Source: Hyaloraphidium curvatum
Lineage: Eukaryota > Monoblepharomycota > Hyaloraphidiomycetes > Hyaloraphidiales > Hyaloraphidiaceae
Direction: 5' to 3'
NCBI GenBank assembly: GCA_025558095.1
Contig: JAIVFI010000009.1
Location: forward strand, 1-64,000
Length of the DNA stretch: 64,000 nt
A model generated the notes under the pieces. That model was not told the origin of the DNA, made no database searches, and saw only the letters and a list, made by a program, of their open reading frames with translations. This document shows positions 1-9,398 of the stretch, piece by piece. The position numbers and the translations under genes were made by a program. Numbering within the stretch: the stretch's first letter is position 1; the number at the start of each line of letters is the position of its first letter.

Positions 1-2
1 GA

Positions 3-1118
3 TTCGACGCCGTGCTCGTCGTGGCCGATCGGTCGACCAAGCAGGCTCATTTCGCTGGCGCGCGGAAGGACTTCTCCGCCGACGACACCGCTCGGCTCTT
101 CCTTCGCGAAATATTCCGCCTCCACGGCTTCCCCTTCGACATCGTCAGCGACCGCGGACCGCAATTCATCGCCAAATTCTGGGAAAGGCTTCTTGGACTC
201 ATGGACATCAAGCTTTACCGCTCCTCGGCCGCGCACCCCGAGTCGGACGGCCAGACGGAGCGCATCAATCAGATTTTGGAGCAGTACCTCCGGACCTACG
301 TCAATTACGCCCAGGACGACTGGTTCAATCAGCTCCCGCTCGCCGAGTTCGCGTACAACAACTCGGTGCACGCCAGCATTGGCATGTCGCCTTTCCGCGC
401 CAACTACGGTTACGACCCGCGAGCCGACTTTTTAGCACCCGACGCGCCGCGCGTTCCCGCCGCCGAGGAACGCATCCGGGAGCTTCGTGCCCTCCACGAC
501 GTCCTTCGCGAGAACCTCCAGCGGGCCCAGGAACGCTACAAAGACTCCGCAGACGTCAGCCGTGAGGATGCTCCCGTTTTCCGCGTCGGCGACCGTGCTT
601 GGCTATCGGCGCGCAATATTCGTACGCGTCGACCGTCTCGCAAGCTCGACGTTCGCTACCTCGGGCCCTACCGCATTAAGGAGCAGATCAATCCCGTTGC
701 GTTTCGATTGGATCTTCCGCCCACGATGGGCATTCATGACGTTTTTCACGTCTCGCTTCTCGAACCCTATACTCCCTCGGACACCGCCGATTTTCCCGGC
801 CGCGTCGCAGAGACTCCACCCCCGGACATCATTGACGGCGAACCCGAGTACGAGGTTAACCAGATCCTGGATTCCCGCCGATTCCGCAATCACTTGCAGT
901 ACTTGGTGGACTGGAAGGACTTTCCTCCATCGGAGCGCTCATGGGAACCGTGGGAGCACCTCCAGCACGCCCCCGACGCCGTTGCCGACTTTCACCGCCG
1001 CTTTCCGGACAAGCCGGGTCCTACGCGGCGGTTGGGGGGGGGTGATGTAACGCGCCGGCGTCGGGGCAAGGGGGACGGTGGTCCCCGGCGAGGGAAGACT
1101 AGGCGCAGTGCTGTGTAG
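3..1118 (+). CDS. Ty3/Gypsy Pol 3' part: integrase core plus chromodomain, cut by window edge
   Basis: This is the C-terminal part of a chromovirus-type polyprotein; integrase inserts element cDNA into the host genome and the chromodomain steers it to chromatin. The frame is open to base 3, so the true start lies outside the window. Visible signatures are DRSTKQAHF, SDRGPQF and GQTERINQ; the Asp of SDRG and the Glu of QTER are separated by 35 residues, as expected for the D35E half of the DDE triad. The first catalytic Asp (normally in an SMDF-like motif upstream) is not in the window. A C-terminal SH3-like region (PYRIKEQINPVAFRLDLP, HDVFHVSLL) precedes a chromodomain (EYEVNQILDSR, YLVDWKDF, SWEPWEHL, aromatic cage residues present). 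The frame ends in an Arg/Gly-rich tail that probably overlaps the 3' LTR. No internal stop interrupts the visible part, so this copy may be fairly young. Confidence 0.93.
   Translation, partial: FDAVLVVADRSTKQAHFAGARKDFSADDTARLFLREIFRLHGFPFDIVSDRGPQFIAKFWERLLGLMDIKLYRSSAAHPESDGQTERINQILEQYLRTYVNYAQDDWFNQLPLAEFAYNNSVHASIGMSPFRANYGYDPRADFLAPDAPRVPAAEERIRELRALHDVLRENLQRAQERYKDSADVSREDAPVFRVGDRAWLSARNIRTRRPSRKLDVRYLGPYRIKEQINPVAFRLDLPPTMGIHDVFHVSLLEPYTPSDTADFPGRVAETPPPDIIDGEPEYEVNQILDSRRFRNHLQYLVDWKDFPPSERSWEPWEHLQHAPDAVADFHRRFPDKPGPTRRLGGGDVTRRRRGKGDGGPRRGKTRRSAV
1031..1060 (+). repeat. Probable polypurine tract and 5' edge of the 3' LTR
   Basis: A G-run (GTTGGGGGGGGGG, from 1031) is followed directly by TGATGTAACGCG. 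A purine tract next to a TG-starting sequence at the end of pol is the usual arrangement at the 3' LTR of chromodomain Ty3/Gypsy elements, and in these elements the coding frame often runs a little into the LTR, as it does here. I could not find the LTR's right end or a target-site duplication, and the 5' LTR is outside the window, so the LTR's length is unknown. Confidence 0.45.
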
Positions 1119-2258
1119 TGACTCCTCAACGTCGTCAACACAGGTCTTTACGGGTCCCCCGCGCCCCGTCCTGACAGTGGCCCGTGGCGAGCTCCCACGC
1201 ACAAAACCGCGTCCCCGACCCGGCAAGCACCGGGAGACACGCGCCACAGTCGGCCCAGGTAGAGGGACGCGCCGGAAGACGGATCTCCGGCCGGAACGGG
1301 CAGCGCGGACGCCGTGCGGTCCGACTTGGTCGCCCTGCCAGCGCCGGTTCCCCAACCGCCCGCCGACCCCGCGCCGCCACCAGTAGCGAGCAGGACATAA
1401 CGCGGCAAGCTGGTGAGCAGCACGGAGGCAGGAGATGAGATTTCGGGGTGCGTGGTTTGGTGCTCGCATAGGCCAGCGGGGCGGCCCTTGCCGGGTCGCC
1501 CGGTTCTCCTGGGCCCCGCGCCGCCGAGGGTTCACCCGGGGGTAGCTGAGATACCACCGGGAATCGCTGCTCAGAGCTCTATCCGGCTCCGTTCCGGGGG
1601 TTTCGGGGGGATTTGCGAGGAATTGCGTGCAGGACGGAAGGATGGGGAGGGCAGGAGGGCCGTAGCATAGGGATTTTGCATAACCTGGGCGTACCACGGT
1701 AGGGGCCCAGCGGGTTCCGAACCCGCCTCCCCGCCACGCCGCGCCGTCCCCGCCTCTCGCAAGAGCAATCGCGCCGGCACCACGCCGGTGCATGGGGGAG
1801 GGGTTGCGAGACGACGCCGAGGACGGTCCCGCGTGGGCACCGCTTCCGCACTTCTTGAGGGCGGGGAACCTCGCCGTCGCCGGCGGCGTAAACGGGCGCA
1901 CTCGGCGAGCTTTCCCGCACATTGGCGGGCTTTTCGCCTGCTCAGATCGGTGCCGGCCCGGCGAGCCAAGGGCGGAACCGGGAGCGCGTGACTCACCCCA
2001 CACGACGTCATCAGGGACGCTGGAAGGACGCCATCTCCCAGCGCACGTCCAACGCACGGACAACGCCGAAGCAACCCCCACAAGGCCGGTGGCATCCCCC
2101 CGAACCCGGGCCGACCGGCCTCCTCGCGTTCTTGTGTCGTCCGGTTGTGGCGATAGCATCCAGAAGAAGCCTTCTCGATTCCATCGAACCCTTCTCTGCG
2201 CAACACACAACCGAGTGAGGATGAGACGTCAGACCACGCAAACCACACACACACATGA
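1119..2258. other. 1.1 kb without a recognised gene; probably LTR plus flank
   Basis: GC-rich sequence crossed by many overlapping frames with no family signal. The left part is presumably the remainder of the 3' LTR. A perfect palindrome (GCGGGTTCCGAACCCGC, near 1719) looks superficially like a tRNA T-arm but has no tRNA around it. A short CA-rich run lies near 2237-2256. Confidence 0.4.
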
Positions 2259-3314
2259 ATGGAACGCAACGTTGACACGCGATTGCCCCCGCCGAAACGG
2301 GCCGCGGGGCGGCGGGCCTCGGATCCGGCGGGGCTCGGCGGGGTGTGGGCGCACGACGTCGCCTTCGTCCGAGCGCTGCTCCCGCTGGCCCCCGAGGCCG
2401 CCAGGTGGGACAGCGGGTTCTCGGAAGGGGCGGCGGGCGCGGAAGAGTGGGCGGGGCGCGAGGCCGGCGGAACGCGCCCGTGCGGCGCGGGTGCGGGGGC
2501 TCGGTCGCCCGTTCCCCGTGGCGGACGGGTCAACGGCTGCGGGGCTGCGCTGCCCCGGGACCTCTTTGCCGCCCTCGCCATGCCGGTACCCCCACGGCGT
2601 GCTTCCGAGCCTGAACTGGCCTCGGGCCGCCGCTCCGAGGCCCGCCTGGCCGCCGCGCCGCCGCACACCCTCTCGCCCGCGCCGCACCGCCTGCCGCACC
2701 CCTCCCTGCGAATCGACACAATAACTGCAAGCGTACCCACTCCATCTCCCTCCCCCGACCCCTCATCCTCCTCTTTCGACCCCTCCTATCTCGGCGATTC
2801 ATCGCCCTCCTCCCTGGACGCCGCCGACGGTGACTCGCCCCGTCCCTTCGGGCTCCGATTCGCCTCCTCCTCCCTCCCCGCCGATCTGCTGGCGTTGGAC
2901 CTGCGGTTTGCATGCCTGCGCATGCCCCGCCCCTCCCGGGCACGGACGGGTCCGGGCCAGATCCGGCCTCCGGAACGCAGCAGGGTACGGTTCGCTTCCG
3001 GGGCCCCCGCGATCATCCCCACCTGGTCTAAACTCGACTACGACCGTGGCCTCGAGCCGCACGAGGCCGCCCGGGTGTTAAGCGAGGGCGCGCGGAGCTT
3101 GGAACCCGGGCAGCAGGGCGTCGGCCTGCTGGCGGGGGAGGCCGGGGGCGGGCTCCAGGTCGCCCACAGGCTCGTCAACGTGCCCGGGTGCGGATGCACC
3201 GTCGACGCGAGCCGGATGCCGGACCTGCGGCGGTACTGGGCCAAGGGGCAGACGCTTTGCAAGGACGGGAGGAGGCCGGGCAGGGACGGGCACGGGGAGG
3301 CGGCCGAGGGCTAG
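2259..3314 (+). CDS. Hypothetical protein with RVxF-type PP1-docking motif
   Basis: I do not recognise the whole protein. It is about 350 residues, Pro/Ser-rich and probably disordered in its first two thirds. Near residue 240 it carries SRVRFASG, matching the RVxF consensus by which regulatory subunits dock on protein phosphatase 1, followed closely by PTWSKLDYDRG. A basic RVxF-like stretch followed by a TW/SxxxYDR element is, from memory, a recurrent pattern in fungal regulatory proteins. The tail contains CGCTVDASRMPDLRRYW. Two ATGs sit at 2255 and 2259, and an internal in-frame Met at about 2580 is also possible. The coding call rests mainly on the conserved-looking motif block; the N-terminal half could be artefact. 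It lies between the retroelement and the exostosin gene. Confidence 0.5.
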   Translation: MERNVDTRLPPPKRAAGRRASDPAGLGGVWAHDVAFVRALLPLAPEAARWDSGFSEGAAGAEEWAGREAGGTRPCGAGAGARSPVPRGGRVNGCGAALPRDLFAALAMPVPPRRASEPELASGRRSEARLAAAPPHTLSPAPHRLPHPSLRIDTITASVPTPSPSPDPSSSSFDPSYLGDSSPSSLDAADGDSPRPFGLRFASSSLPADLLALDLRFACLRMPRPSRARTGPGQIRPPERSRVRFASGAPAIIPTWSKLDYDRGLEPHEAARVLSEGARSLEPGQQGVGLLAGEAGGGLQVAHRLVNVPGCGCTVDASRMPDLRRYWAKGQTLCKDGRRPGRDGHGEAAEG

Positions 3315-3502
3315 GGACGACATCAAGGGCCTTGATGCAGCCGGAGGAACTGTCTGTCATAGATTTGCCCTCATTTTGAACGGGAAGGATCGCATCAGCT
3401 CTACGAGGGGGCGCCGCCGGGCAGCGTCGCTTCGGTCGGAGCTCTCATAGATTGAAGTGGAGCCCGCCCGAGTTTGAACGAGGCAATCTACACGAATAGA
3501 CC

Positions 3503-5182
3503 ATGAACGCGACCACGCGCCGCCGCCTCCTCCTCGGCCTGGGAGCCGCGCTCGTAGCGCTGCCCGCCGCCTTTGTCCTTTTGCGCGACGAGGGGAGCGC
3601 GGTGGGGCCGGACGGCGTCCCGTGGCGCGCCGAGCCCGTCGCGTTCGAGCCGCCGCCGCGCGAGCGCGAGTCGTTCTGGGCGACCGACGGCGCGGAGAGG
3701 GCCCCCGAGGACGACGCGGAGCCGGCCGAGCCCGCGGCTGCCCCGCCCCCTCCGCCTCCCGCGGACCCGGTGCCCGGCGCCCCCCCCTCCCCCGCCGCCC
3801 CGCCCGCCATCCCGCCGCACCTCGCCGACCTCGCGCCGCTCTTCACTTCGCCCCCCCCCCCCTGCCGCATCGCGCTCGTCAGGCAGCCCGGCGCAGAGTC
3901 CCTCTTCCGCAACTGCAGCCTGCCGGCAAACTTCACCCGCGACGACCTCTCGCCACAGGAGCTGTACGACCTCGCGCACATCATGCCCCGCCGCCTGAAG
4001 GACGCCGCGCACCGGCTGGGCGCCGTGGTCCCCGAGCAGGACGCCGACGTGCTTTTGGTCGACGACGAGCGCGAGCAGCGCTGCTTCATGGGCGACCAGG
4101 CCAACAAGGCAGACATGCGCCGGGCCGGCGAGCTGCTCGCCGCCCGCCTCAAGGGCCAAGGCCCCCCCGCCATCCTCGCCATCGACTACCCCCTGTGGAA
4201 CCGCGACGCCATCCGCGACACCCCGCGCGCCTTCCGCTTCGCCGTCGAGGAGCTGCAGGTCCCCCGCGAGACCGAGAAATCGGGCCGCCACATCTTCCTC
4301 CCGTACTACGCTCCCGACAACCCGCACGCCGCCGGCCGCGACCCCGAGGCGAAGGACGGCCACGACATCGCGCTGCTCGCCGCCTGCGGGCAGGAAGGCG
4401 ACGAGGTCGGCGCCCGCTGGGGCGGCAAGAAGCGCCGGCGGGAGCTCATTGCCGGCCTGTGGCGCGCCGCCAACGGCTCGTCCCGCGCCGCGGTGCACTG
4501 CCGGTGCTACCGCGAGTGCCCCGCCAACGCCACCCAGCCGGGCGTCGCGGCGCCGCTGGCCTACCTCCCGTTCCCGGAGCTGCAGAAGCTCTATGCCGAC
4601 AGCACCTTCTGCCCCGTCCCCGCCGGCGACACCCTCTCCTCACGGCGCCTCTCGGACGTCATGGTCTCGGGCTGCATCCCGGTCTTCATCGGCCCTTGGT
4701 TCCACTCCATGCCGTGGCACCCGCTCATCCGCTACGGCGACTTTGCCGTCTTCATCGACATCAAGGCCGACCACGACCGCCCCGCGCGGCGGCGGCGGCT
4801 CCTCCGCCGCCGGTCGCCCCCCGCAGGCGGCCGCCTGCACCGCCGCGAAGCTTCGCCGGGACCAAAGTACCGCCTCGACCCCCCCGTGTGGCGCGTGCCG
4901 ACCGTCGATCACGTGCTCCCCGTGCTCCTCACCATCCCCCCCGCGCGCGTGGCCGAGCTGAAGCGCGGCGTCCTCGCACACGCGAGGTACTTCCGCGGCT
5001 CTCCGTTCCCGCCCGACGTCGCGGGGTGGAAGGAAGCGCCGCCGGCCGAGTGGCCCGGACCGAAAGGAAACTACGCGCACGAGTGGGCCATCGCGGCGGC
5101 GTGCACGCTGCTGGACAAGGCGGGGGAGGGGTGGAAGGGGTGGGCCGAGAGGGCGAGGCCTCTGCTGCAGCAGGGACGGTGA
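3503..5182 (+). CDS. Exostosin-like (GT47) type II membrane glycosyltransferase
   Basis: A predicted Golgi-lumenal glycosyltransferase of the exostosin family. The ATG at 3503 opens a short cytosolic basic stretch and a signal anchor (about residues 8-25, LLLGLGAALVALPAAFVLL), then a Pro-rich stem. The catalytic-type region has RHIFLPYYAPD, YLPFPELQKLYADSTFCPVP, GDTLSSRRLSDVMVSGCIPV and FIGPWFHSMPW, which match the conserved exostosin block (S-x-R, DA/V..GCIPV, plus an aromatic-rich loop). The reading frame is open throughout 559 codons with no intron needed. An Arg/Pro-rich stretch around residues 427-455 interrupts the usual fold and may be an insertion or a compensated pair of frameshifts. 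The sugar specificity cannot be read from sequence. Confidence 0.85.
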   Translation: MNATTRRRLLLGLGAALVALPAAFVLLRDEGSAVGPDGVPWRAEPVAFEPPPRERESFWATDGAERAPEDDAEPAEPAAAPPPPPPADPVPGAPPSPAAPPAIPPHLADLAPLFTSPPPPCRIALVRQPGAESLFRNCSLPANFTRDDLSPQELYDLAHIMPRRLKDAAHRLGAVVPEQDADVLLVDDEREQRCFMGDQANKADMRRAGELLAARLKGQGPPAILAIDYPLWNRDAIRDTPRAFRFAVEELQVPRETEKSGRHIFLPYYAPDNPHAAGRDPEAKDGHDIALLAACGQEGDEVGARWGGKKRRRELIAGLWRAANGSSRAAVHCRCYRECPANATQPGVAAPLAYLPFPELQKLYADSTFCPVPAGDTLSSRRLSDVMVSGCIPVFIGPWFHSMPWHPLIRYGDFAVFIDIKADHDRPARRRRLLRRRSPPAGGRLHRREASPGPKYRLDPPVWRVPTVDHVLPVLLTIPPARVAELKRGVLAHARYFRGSPFPPDVAGWKEAPPAEWPGPKGNYAHEWAIAAACTLLDKAGEGWKGWAERARPLLQQGR

Positions 5183-5492
5183 AGATGGCCGTGCGGGTGG
5201 GACGGAAGGCGAGCGTGCCGGCCATTTACATTGCTTTGGACGATGGAATCCGTCGCGGTGCGGGTTGCCGGATCGTCCGTTCCCGTGCGTGTGCCGGACC
5301 TGCCCCTTCTTCGCACTACGCGAGGTACGGAATGCAGGCCATCGCACCGAGCCATTGCCGTAGCGCCAACTATGGCCAGCGTCTCCCGGGTGCCGGTCCC
5401 TCAAAAGGACGGGGCCGTGAGTCGTCGGGTCCAGCCAGCCAGGGGACGCCAGCCCGAACGAGGAATCGAGCAACGCCACCCCCCACGCCGCG
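5183..5492. other. Short intergenic region
   Basis: About 310 bases between the exostosin stop and the first cysteine-rich gene. I see no gene, repeat or clear motif; it must hold the terminator of one gene and the promoter of the next. Confidence 0.5.
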
Positions 5493-6204
5493 ATGCGCGC
5501 CCCTTTTTTCCTCGCCGCCCTATCAGCGGCCTTTGCGCTGGTCGGCGGCGCTCCCGCGTGGGTCCCGGTGGGCGGAACCGCGGGGAGGAAGCTGACGGTC
5601 CCCTATCCCCAGCGACCTCCGCGGCCTTGGCGAGCGCGTGGTGTTCGCCCGGAGCTGCTCCGAATGCGACCCTGCGGCATACTGGTGGGCCATCCTCCAC
5701 CCCCCCCTCCACCCCCGTCTTGCCCGTCTGACGCCCGCGCCCCCCACCCCCCCGCCCATTCGGCGTAGCGAGTTCGCCCACCCCTCCGCTCCCGCCGACG
5801 CCGTCGCCTGCGTCACCCACCGCACCTCCCGCTCCCTCATGCGGCGGTACTGTGCCGGCACCTGGACCACCCAGCCCCTGGGGCCGGGCCTGCGCTGCGC
5901 TGGTTCGGGCGGCGGGAGCTACATGGCCAGCGAGGGGACCGAGGCGGACGTGCCGACCTACGCTGACCAATGCAAGGACTACTGCGACGGGGATACGGGC
6001 AGCGCGACGGATGTGGTGGCGGAGGTGCGGCTGAACGATTTCGTGGGTCCGCCGCGCTCCCCGCCGCGGCGATCGGACTGACGGCCGACGCCGGTGCAGG
6101 GCCTCATCTGCTGCTTCTGCACCGCCGCATCGAGCTGCACGCCCGAGTCTGCGCCGTTCTTCAACGCGTCGATCGCCTACGTGAACGCCGGGGGCTGCAA
6201 CTGA
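5493..6204 (+). CDS. Secreted cysteine-rich protein, tandem copy A
   Basis: Family not recognised. The ATG at 5493 starts a clear signal peptide (MRAPFFLAALSAAFALVGG). Comparison with copy B downstream gives the exons: the signal exon, an exon containing FARSCSECDPAAY ending at 5684, an intron 5685-5768, the main exon 5769-6024, an intron 6025-6099, and a last exon 6100-6204 encoding LICCFCTAASSCTPES and ending NAGGCN. The junction at 5684/5769 makes TGC, giving AYCEF in both copies. The first intron is less certain (my best guess is GTGGGC at about 5567 to GAG at about 5632). The mature protein has twelve cysteines at positions shared with copy B, including a CC pair and CxxC-like spacing, so a disulphide-stabilised extracellular protein is the likely product. 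Function unknown. Confidence 0.75.
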
Positions 6205-6620
6205 GCCGCAACGCGTCGCCGGCAGGTGGGGTCGCCGATGTACATAGGCTGGCCGAGAAAATGCCGCGGCATCCTTCGGTGTATGCATATGGATGGTCTG
6301 TCGCCTCGGCAGATGTGGAACCGAAGCTCGTCCACGGCTTCGCGTCGCCCTCCGTGTTGGAACGGCCGCGCAGGGCTGTGCCCTCGGAACACGGATGCGA
6401 ACGCCTCCTGCGGGCGCTGTTTGCCCAAGGTGCGATGCGATGGAACCATACGGGTACCTAGATCGCTCCCGTTTGTGATCGCACCGCCAGACGGTGCTCG
6501 GCCTTGGCTCCGCATGCGGCCGGTCCCTCAAGTGGGTCGTCTCGGCTCAGCCAGTAGGACGCGACGCACGGCCACCTGGCAGGACACTCCACCGGGATCT
6601 CCGACCGCCCCGCGGTGAAG

Positions 6621-7628
6621 ATGCGCGCGTTCCTGCTCGTCGCCGCCCTCGGGGCGTGCTTCGCGCTGGCCGGCGGGGTTCCGGCGCCGTGGGTTCCGGC
6701 GGGGGGATCCGCGGGCGGCGGGCCGCGCTGATCTCCGTTGCGCTCCGCACCAGGGACCGCAGCGCCCTGGTCGCCGGCGGAGAGACCGTTCTGTTCGCCC
6801 GGAGCTGCGAGGCGTGCGACCCCGAGGCATATTGGTGCGCTGCCCGCCCGCCCTCTGAGGCCCCTCTGATACCCCGCCGCTCGGCAGCGAGTTCACCCAC
6901 CCCTCGGCCCCCGCAGACCACGTCGCCTGCGTCACCATCCCCACCTTCCGCTCCCTCTTCCGTCGCTACTACTCCGCCTGGACTGCGCAGACGCTCGGCG
7001 TGGGCCAGCGGTGCACAGGCGCGGGGAAGGGAATCTACCTCGGCGACGGGGTCCCCGAGGCCGACGTGCCCAACTTTGCCAACCAGTGCAGGAACCTCTG
7101 CGATGACGTCACGGGGAGCGCGCCGGGGTTGGTGGCGAAGGTGCGGAGGATGGGTCGGTCGTGCCGGAGGCGCGCCGCGTACGGCCGGGCTGACGGTCTG
7201 TACCACAACGACAGGCCACCGTGTGCTGCTATTGCTCGACAGCGTCGACGTGCACGATCGAGTCGGTGCCGCAGTTCAGCGTGTCATATGTCGCAACCGG
7301 GTGCTCCGGAGCTTCGCGCCTGGCCGATGCGAATTGCGCCATAGTATTTGGATCCTGTTTCGACACATTGCTGTGGGCCTGGGCGCTATTTCACATGATG
7401 GTCTGGTTCCGCAAGTGCGCGGAGGCGTCGGGACCGCCTGCCGCGCGCAGCGCTCGTCCACGTCCGGACCGCATTAGCCCCAGCATTCCGTCCACTGTCA
7501 TTCGTCTTCCTCGCCGTGCCAAATCCCGCACCGATCGACGGTCGGGTGGTTCACGGCTTTTCCGGCAGATCCACGCTTTGCCACCCGGCCCGGTTTGGCT
7601 CCCGTTCCGTCCAAACATACCGCCATAA
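6621..7628 (+). CDS. Secreted cysteine-rich protein, tandem copy B, with C-terminal extension
   Basis: Paralogue of the gene just upstream. Signal peptide MRAFLLVAALGACFALAGG from the ATG at 6621; then FARSCEACDPEAY, an intron 6835-6887 that restores TGC to give AYCEF, the main exon from 6888 with HPSAPADHVACVT, QRCTG and NQCRNLCDDVTGSA, an intron 7141-7214, and a last exon from 7215 with VCCYCSTASTCTIES. All twelve cysteines of copy A are kept. Unlike copy A, which stops after the last cysteine, the frame here runs on for about 110 residues to 7628, only about 40 bases before the MFS start. The extension could be real, or a further unrecognised intron could end the protein earlier. The first intron (after the signal exon) is unresolved. 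Confidence 0.7.
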
Positions 7629-7669
7629 AGTGCCCCCCGGGAGCGGCCGGCCGGTGCGGGATCCCGGCA

Positions 7670-9271
7670 ATGGCTGCAGCGGGAATGGAAGCGCTTCCAC
7701 CGCGGCACGAGGACGCCGGCGCGGGCGGGGATCCCGCGGAGGACGGGGCGCGGGGTGGGGCGGTCGCCGGCGTGTCGCCCGAAGACGGAGCGGCGCCGCG
7801 GGCCAGTTCCGAGTCTGGACGGACGCCGACTATTTGTGGCGACCCGGAAAAGGTGGACACTGACGTTCACGATGAGCCGACAACGACTGTTTGCGCCGTC
7901 GGCACGGAGAAGGAGAACTTGGAGAAAGAGCGACACGGGAAGGACGACGTCGACGAACTGGAAGTCGATGCCGCGGCAAAGGTCAAGGACCTGGAAGGCA
8001 AACCGGAACCCGAAGCCGCTGAGCCCGAAGTGCCCCCGCACTTGCGCCCGGACACTTCCACGCGAGCGTGGCTTGTGCTCTTCGCCGCCTGGAGCGCGCA
8101 GCTCTGGTCCGCGGCCTTTGTCGCATCCTGGGGCGTGTTCCAGCGGACGCTGATCGCCGAGGGCGCCTTCGACGGGGCCACCAACTTCCAGCTCTCATTC
8201 ATCGGCACCGTCGTCTTTTCCGTCAGCGTCGTCGCGGCCCTCTTCGTCGGCCCTCTCGCGGACCGTTTCCCCCCGGCCGCGCTGGCCTGCCTCGGCGGCC
8301 TGCTCTGTTCCGGCTCCCTCCTGGCTGCCTCGTTCGCCTCCCAGCTCTGGCAGATGTACCTCGCCTCGGCGCTCAACGGCCTGGGCGGCTCGCTGCTCTT
8401 CGTGCCGGGCACCGTGGCCACGAACCAGTGGTTCTCGCGCCGCCGCGGGCTGGCCATGGGCATCGTCTCTTCCGGCACCGGCATCGGCACGCTGATGGTC
8501 ACTCCGATCTCGCAGGCCTGCATCAACGCCGCGGGGTGGCGGTTCGCGCTGCGGATCCTCGCCGCCATCATCGCCGGCTGGATGTGCCCCGCGGCGCTGC
8601 TCCTGCGGAGGAGGGTGGCCGCGGTGCCGCGTAAGGGCCCGCTCATCACATTCGTCTACTTCCGAAACTGGACCTTTTCCCTCGTCTTTTCCTCCATCGC
8701 CATCATCATGTTCGTCTTCTTCCTCGTGCAAGCGTACGTGCCGCTCATGCTCTACGACGGCGGCTACCCGAACTCGGTCGGTGTCGCGGTCGTGAGCGCG
8801 TACTCCGCCGTTCTCGCCGTGGGCCGGATCGTCGGCGGCTTCCTCGCCTCCCGCGCCGGCGAGCTCAACCTCTTCTGCCTCGCCTGCTTCGTGCCCTGCG
8901 CCATGTCCCTCATCTGGATGTCGTCGCCCACCAACCTCGGCGTCACGGCCTCGGTGACCATGGTCTGGGCCTTCTTCTGCGGTGCCCCTCTCGTCACGAT
9001 GCCGCTCATCTGCGCCCAGGAGTTCGGCCTGCACCGCCTCGGTTCCGTGGTGGGCGTCATGACGCTATGCTTCTGGGCCGGCGAAACGTGGGGCAACGCC
9101 GTGCTGGGCGCCATCGTCGACGCGCACACGTACTACGTTGACGGGCAGAGGGCGGGCGCGGACTACAGGCCCATGCTGGCGTTCTCGGCGGCCATGTGGT
9201 TCCTGGGAGGCTGCGTGATATCGGGGCTGAGGTGGAGGAAGGTGGGGTGGAAACTCCTCGCGAGGATCTAG
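7670..9271 (+). CDS. MFS transporter, monocarboxylate-transporter-like
   Basis: A twelve-helix major facilitator, closest by eye to fungal monocarboxylate permease-like (SLC16/MCT) proteins; the substrate is unknown. The first usable ATG is 7670 (GCAATGGCT). A hydrophilic, acidic N-terminal domain of about 120 residues precedes RAWLVLFAAWSAQLWSAAF (helix 1) and GVFQRTL, typical of this subfamily. The loop 2-3 signature appears as VGPLADRFPP, and later GIVSSGTGIGTLMVTPI and AVGRIVGGFLASRAGE resemble the conserved helix 5 and loop 8-9 segments. Single exon, 533 residues. Its position directly after the secreted copy B is probably coincidental, though the two could share regulation because the intergenic distance is very small. 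Confidence 0.88.
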   Translation: MAAAGMEALPPRHEDAGAGGDPAEDGARGGAVAGVSPEDGAAPRASSESGRTPTICGDPEKVDTDVHDEPTTTVCAVGTEKENLEKERHGKDDVDELEVDAAAKVKDLEGKPEPEAAEPEVPPHLRPDTSTRAWLVLFAAWSAQLWSAAFVASWGVFQRTLIAEGAFDGATNFQLSFIGTVVFSVSVVAALFVGPLADRFPPAALACLGGLLCSGSLLAASFASQLWQMYLASALNGLGGSLLFVPGTVATNQWFSRRRGLAMGIVSSGTGIGTLMVTPISQACINAAGWRFALRILAAIIAGWMCPAALLLRRRVAAVPRKGPLITFVYFRNWTFSLVFSSIAIIMFVFFLVQAYVPLMLYDGGYPNSVGVAVVSAYSAVLAVGRIVGGFLASRAGELNLFCLACFVPCAMSLIWMSSPTNLGVTASVTMVWAFFCGAPLVTMPLICAQEFGLHRLGSVVGVMTLCFWAGETWGNAVLGAIVDAHTYYVDGQRAGADYRPMLAFSAAMWFLGGCVISGLRWRKVGWKLLARI

Positions 9272-9398
9272 GGCTCCCGGTGTTGGGCAAACAGATCGTG
9301 CAAAACAACGCTACGATACCCATGCCTACATGTTAGATGACGCCACCTCCGCGCGGTCCTCTCAGTACATGGCATCCGCCCCGCCTCCGCGTGGCGCC

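Noticed and set aside
1700-1760. Possible tRNA T-arm (GCGGGTTCCGAACCCGC)
   Set aside because: Only a palindrome; no anticodon, D or acceptor stems around it and the B-box consensus is not met.
3622-5595. 657-codon open frame overlapping the exostosin gene
   Set aside because: It is Arg/Pro-rich throughout, has no domain, and lies in another frame of the clear glycosyltransferase; long stop-free shadows are expected at this GC content.
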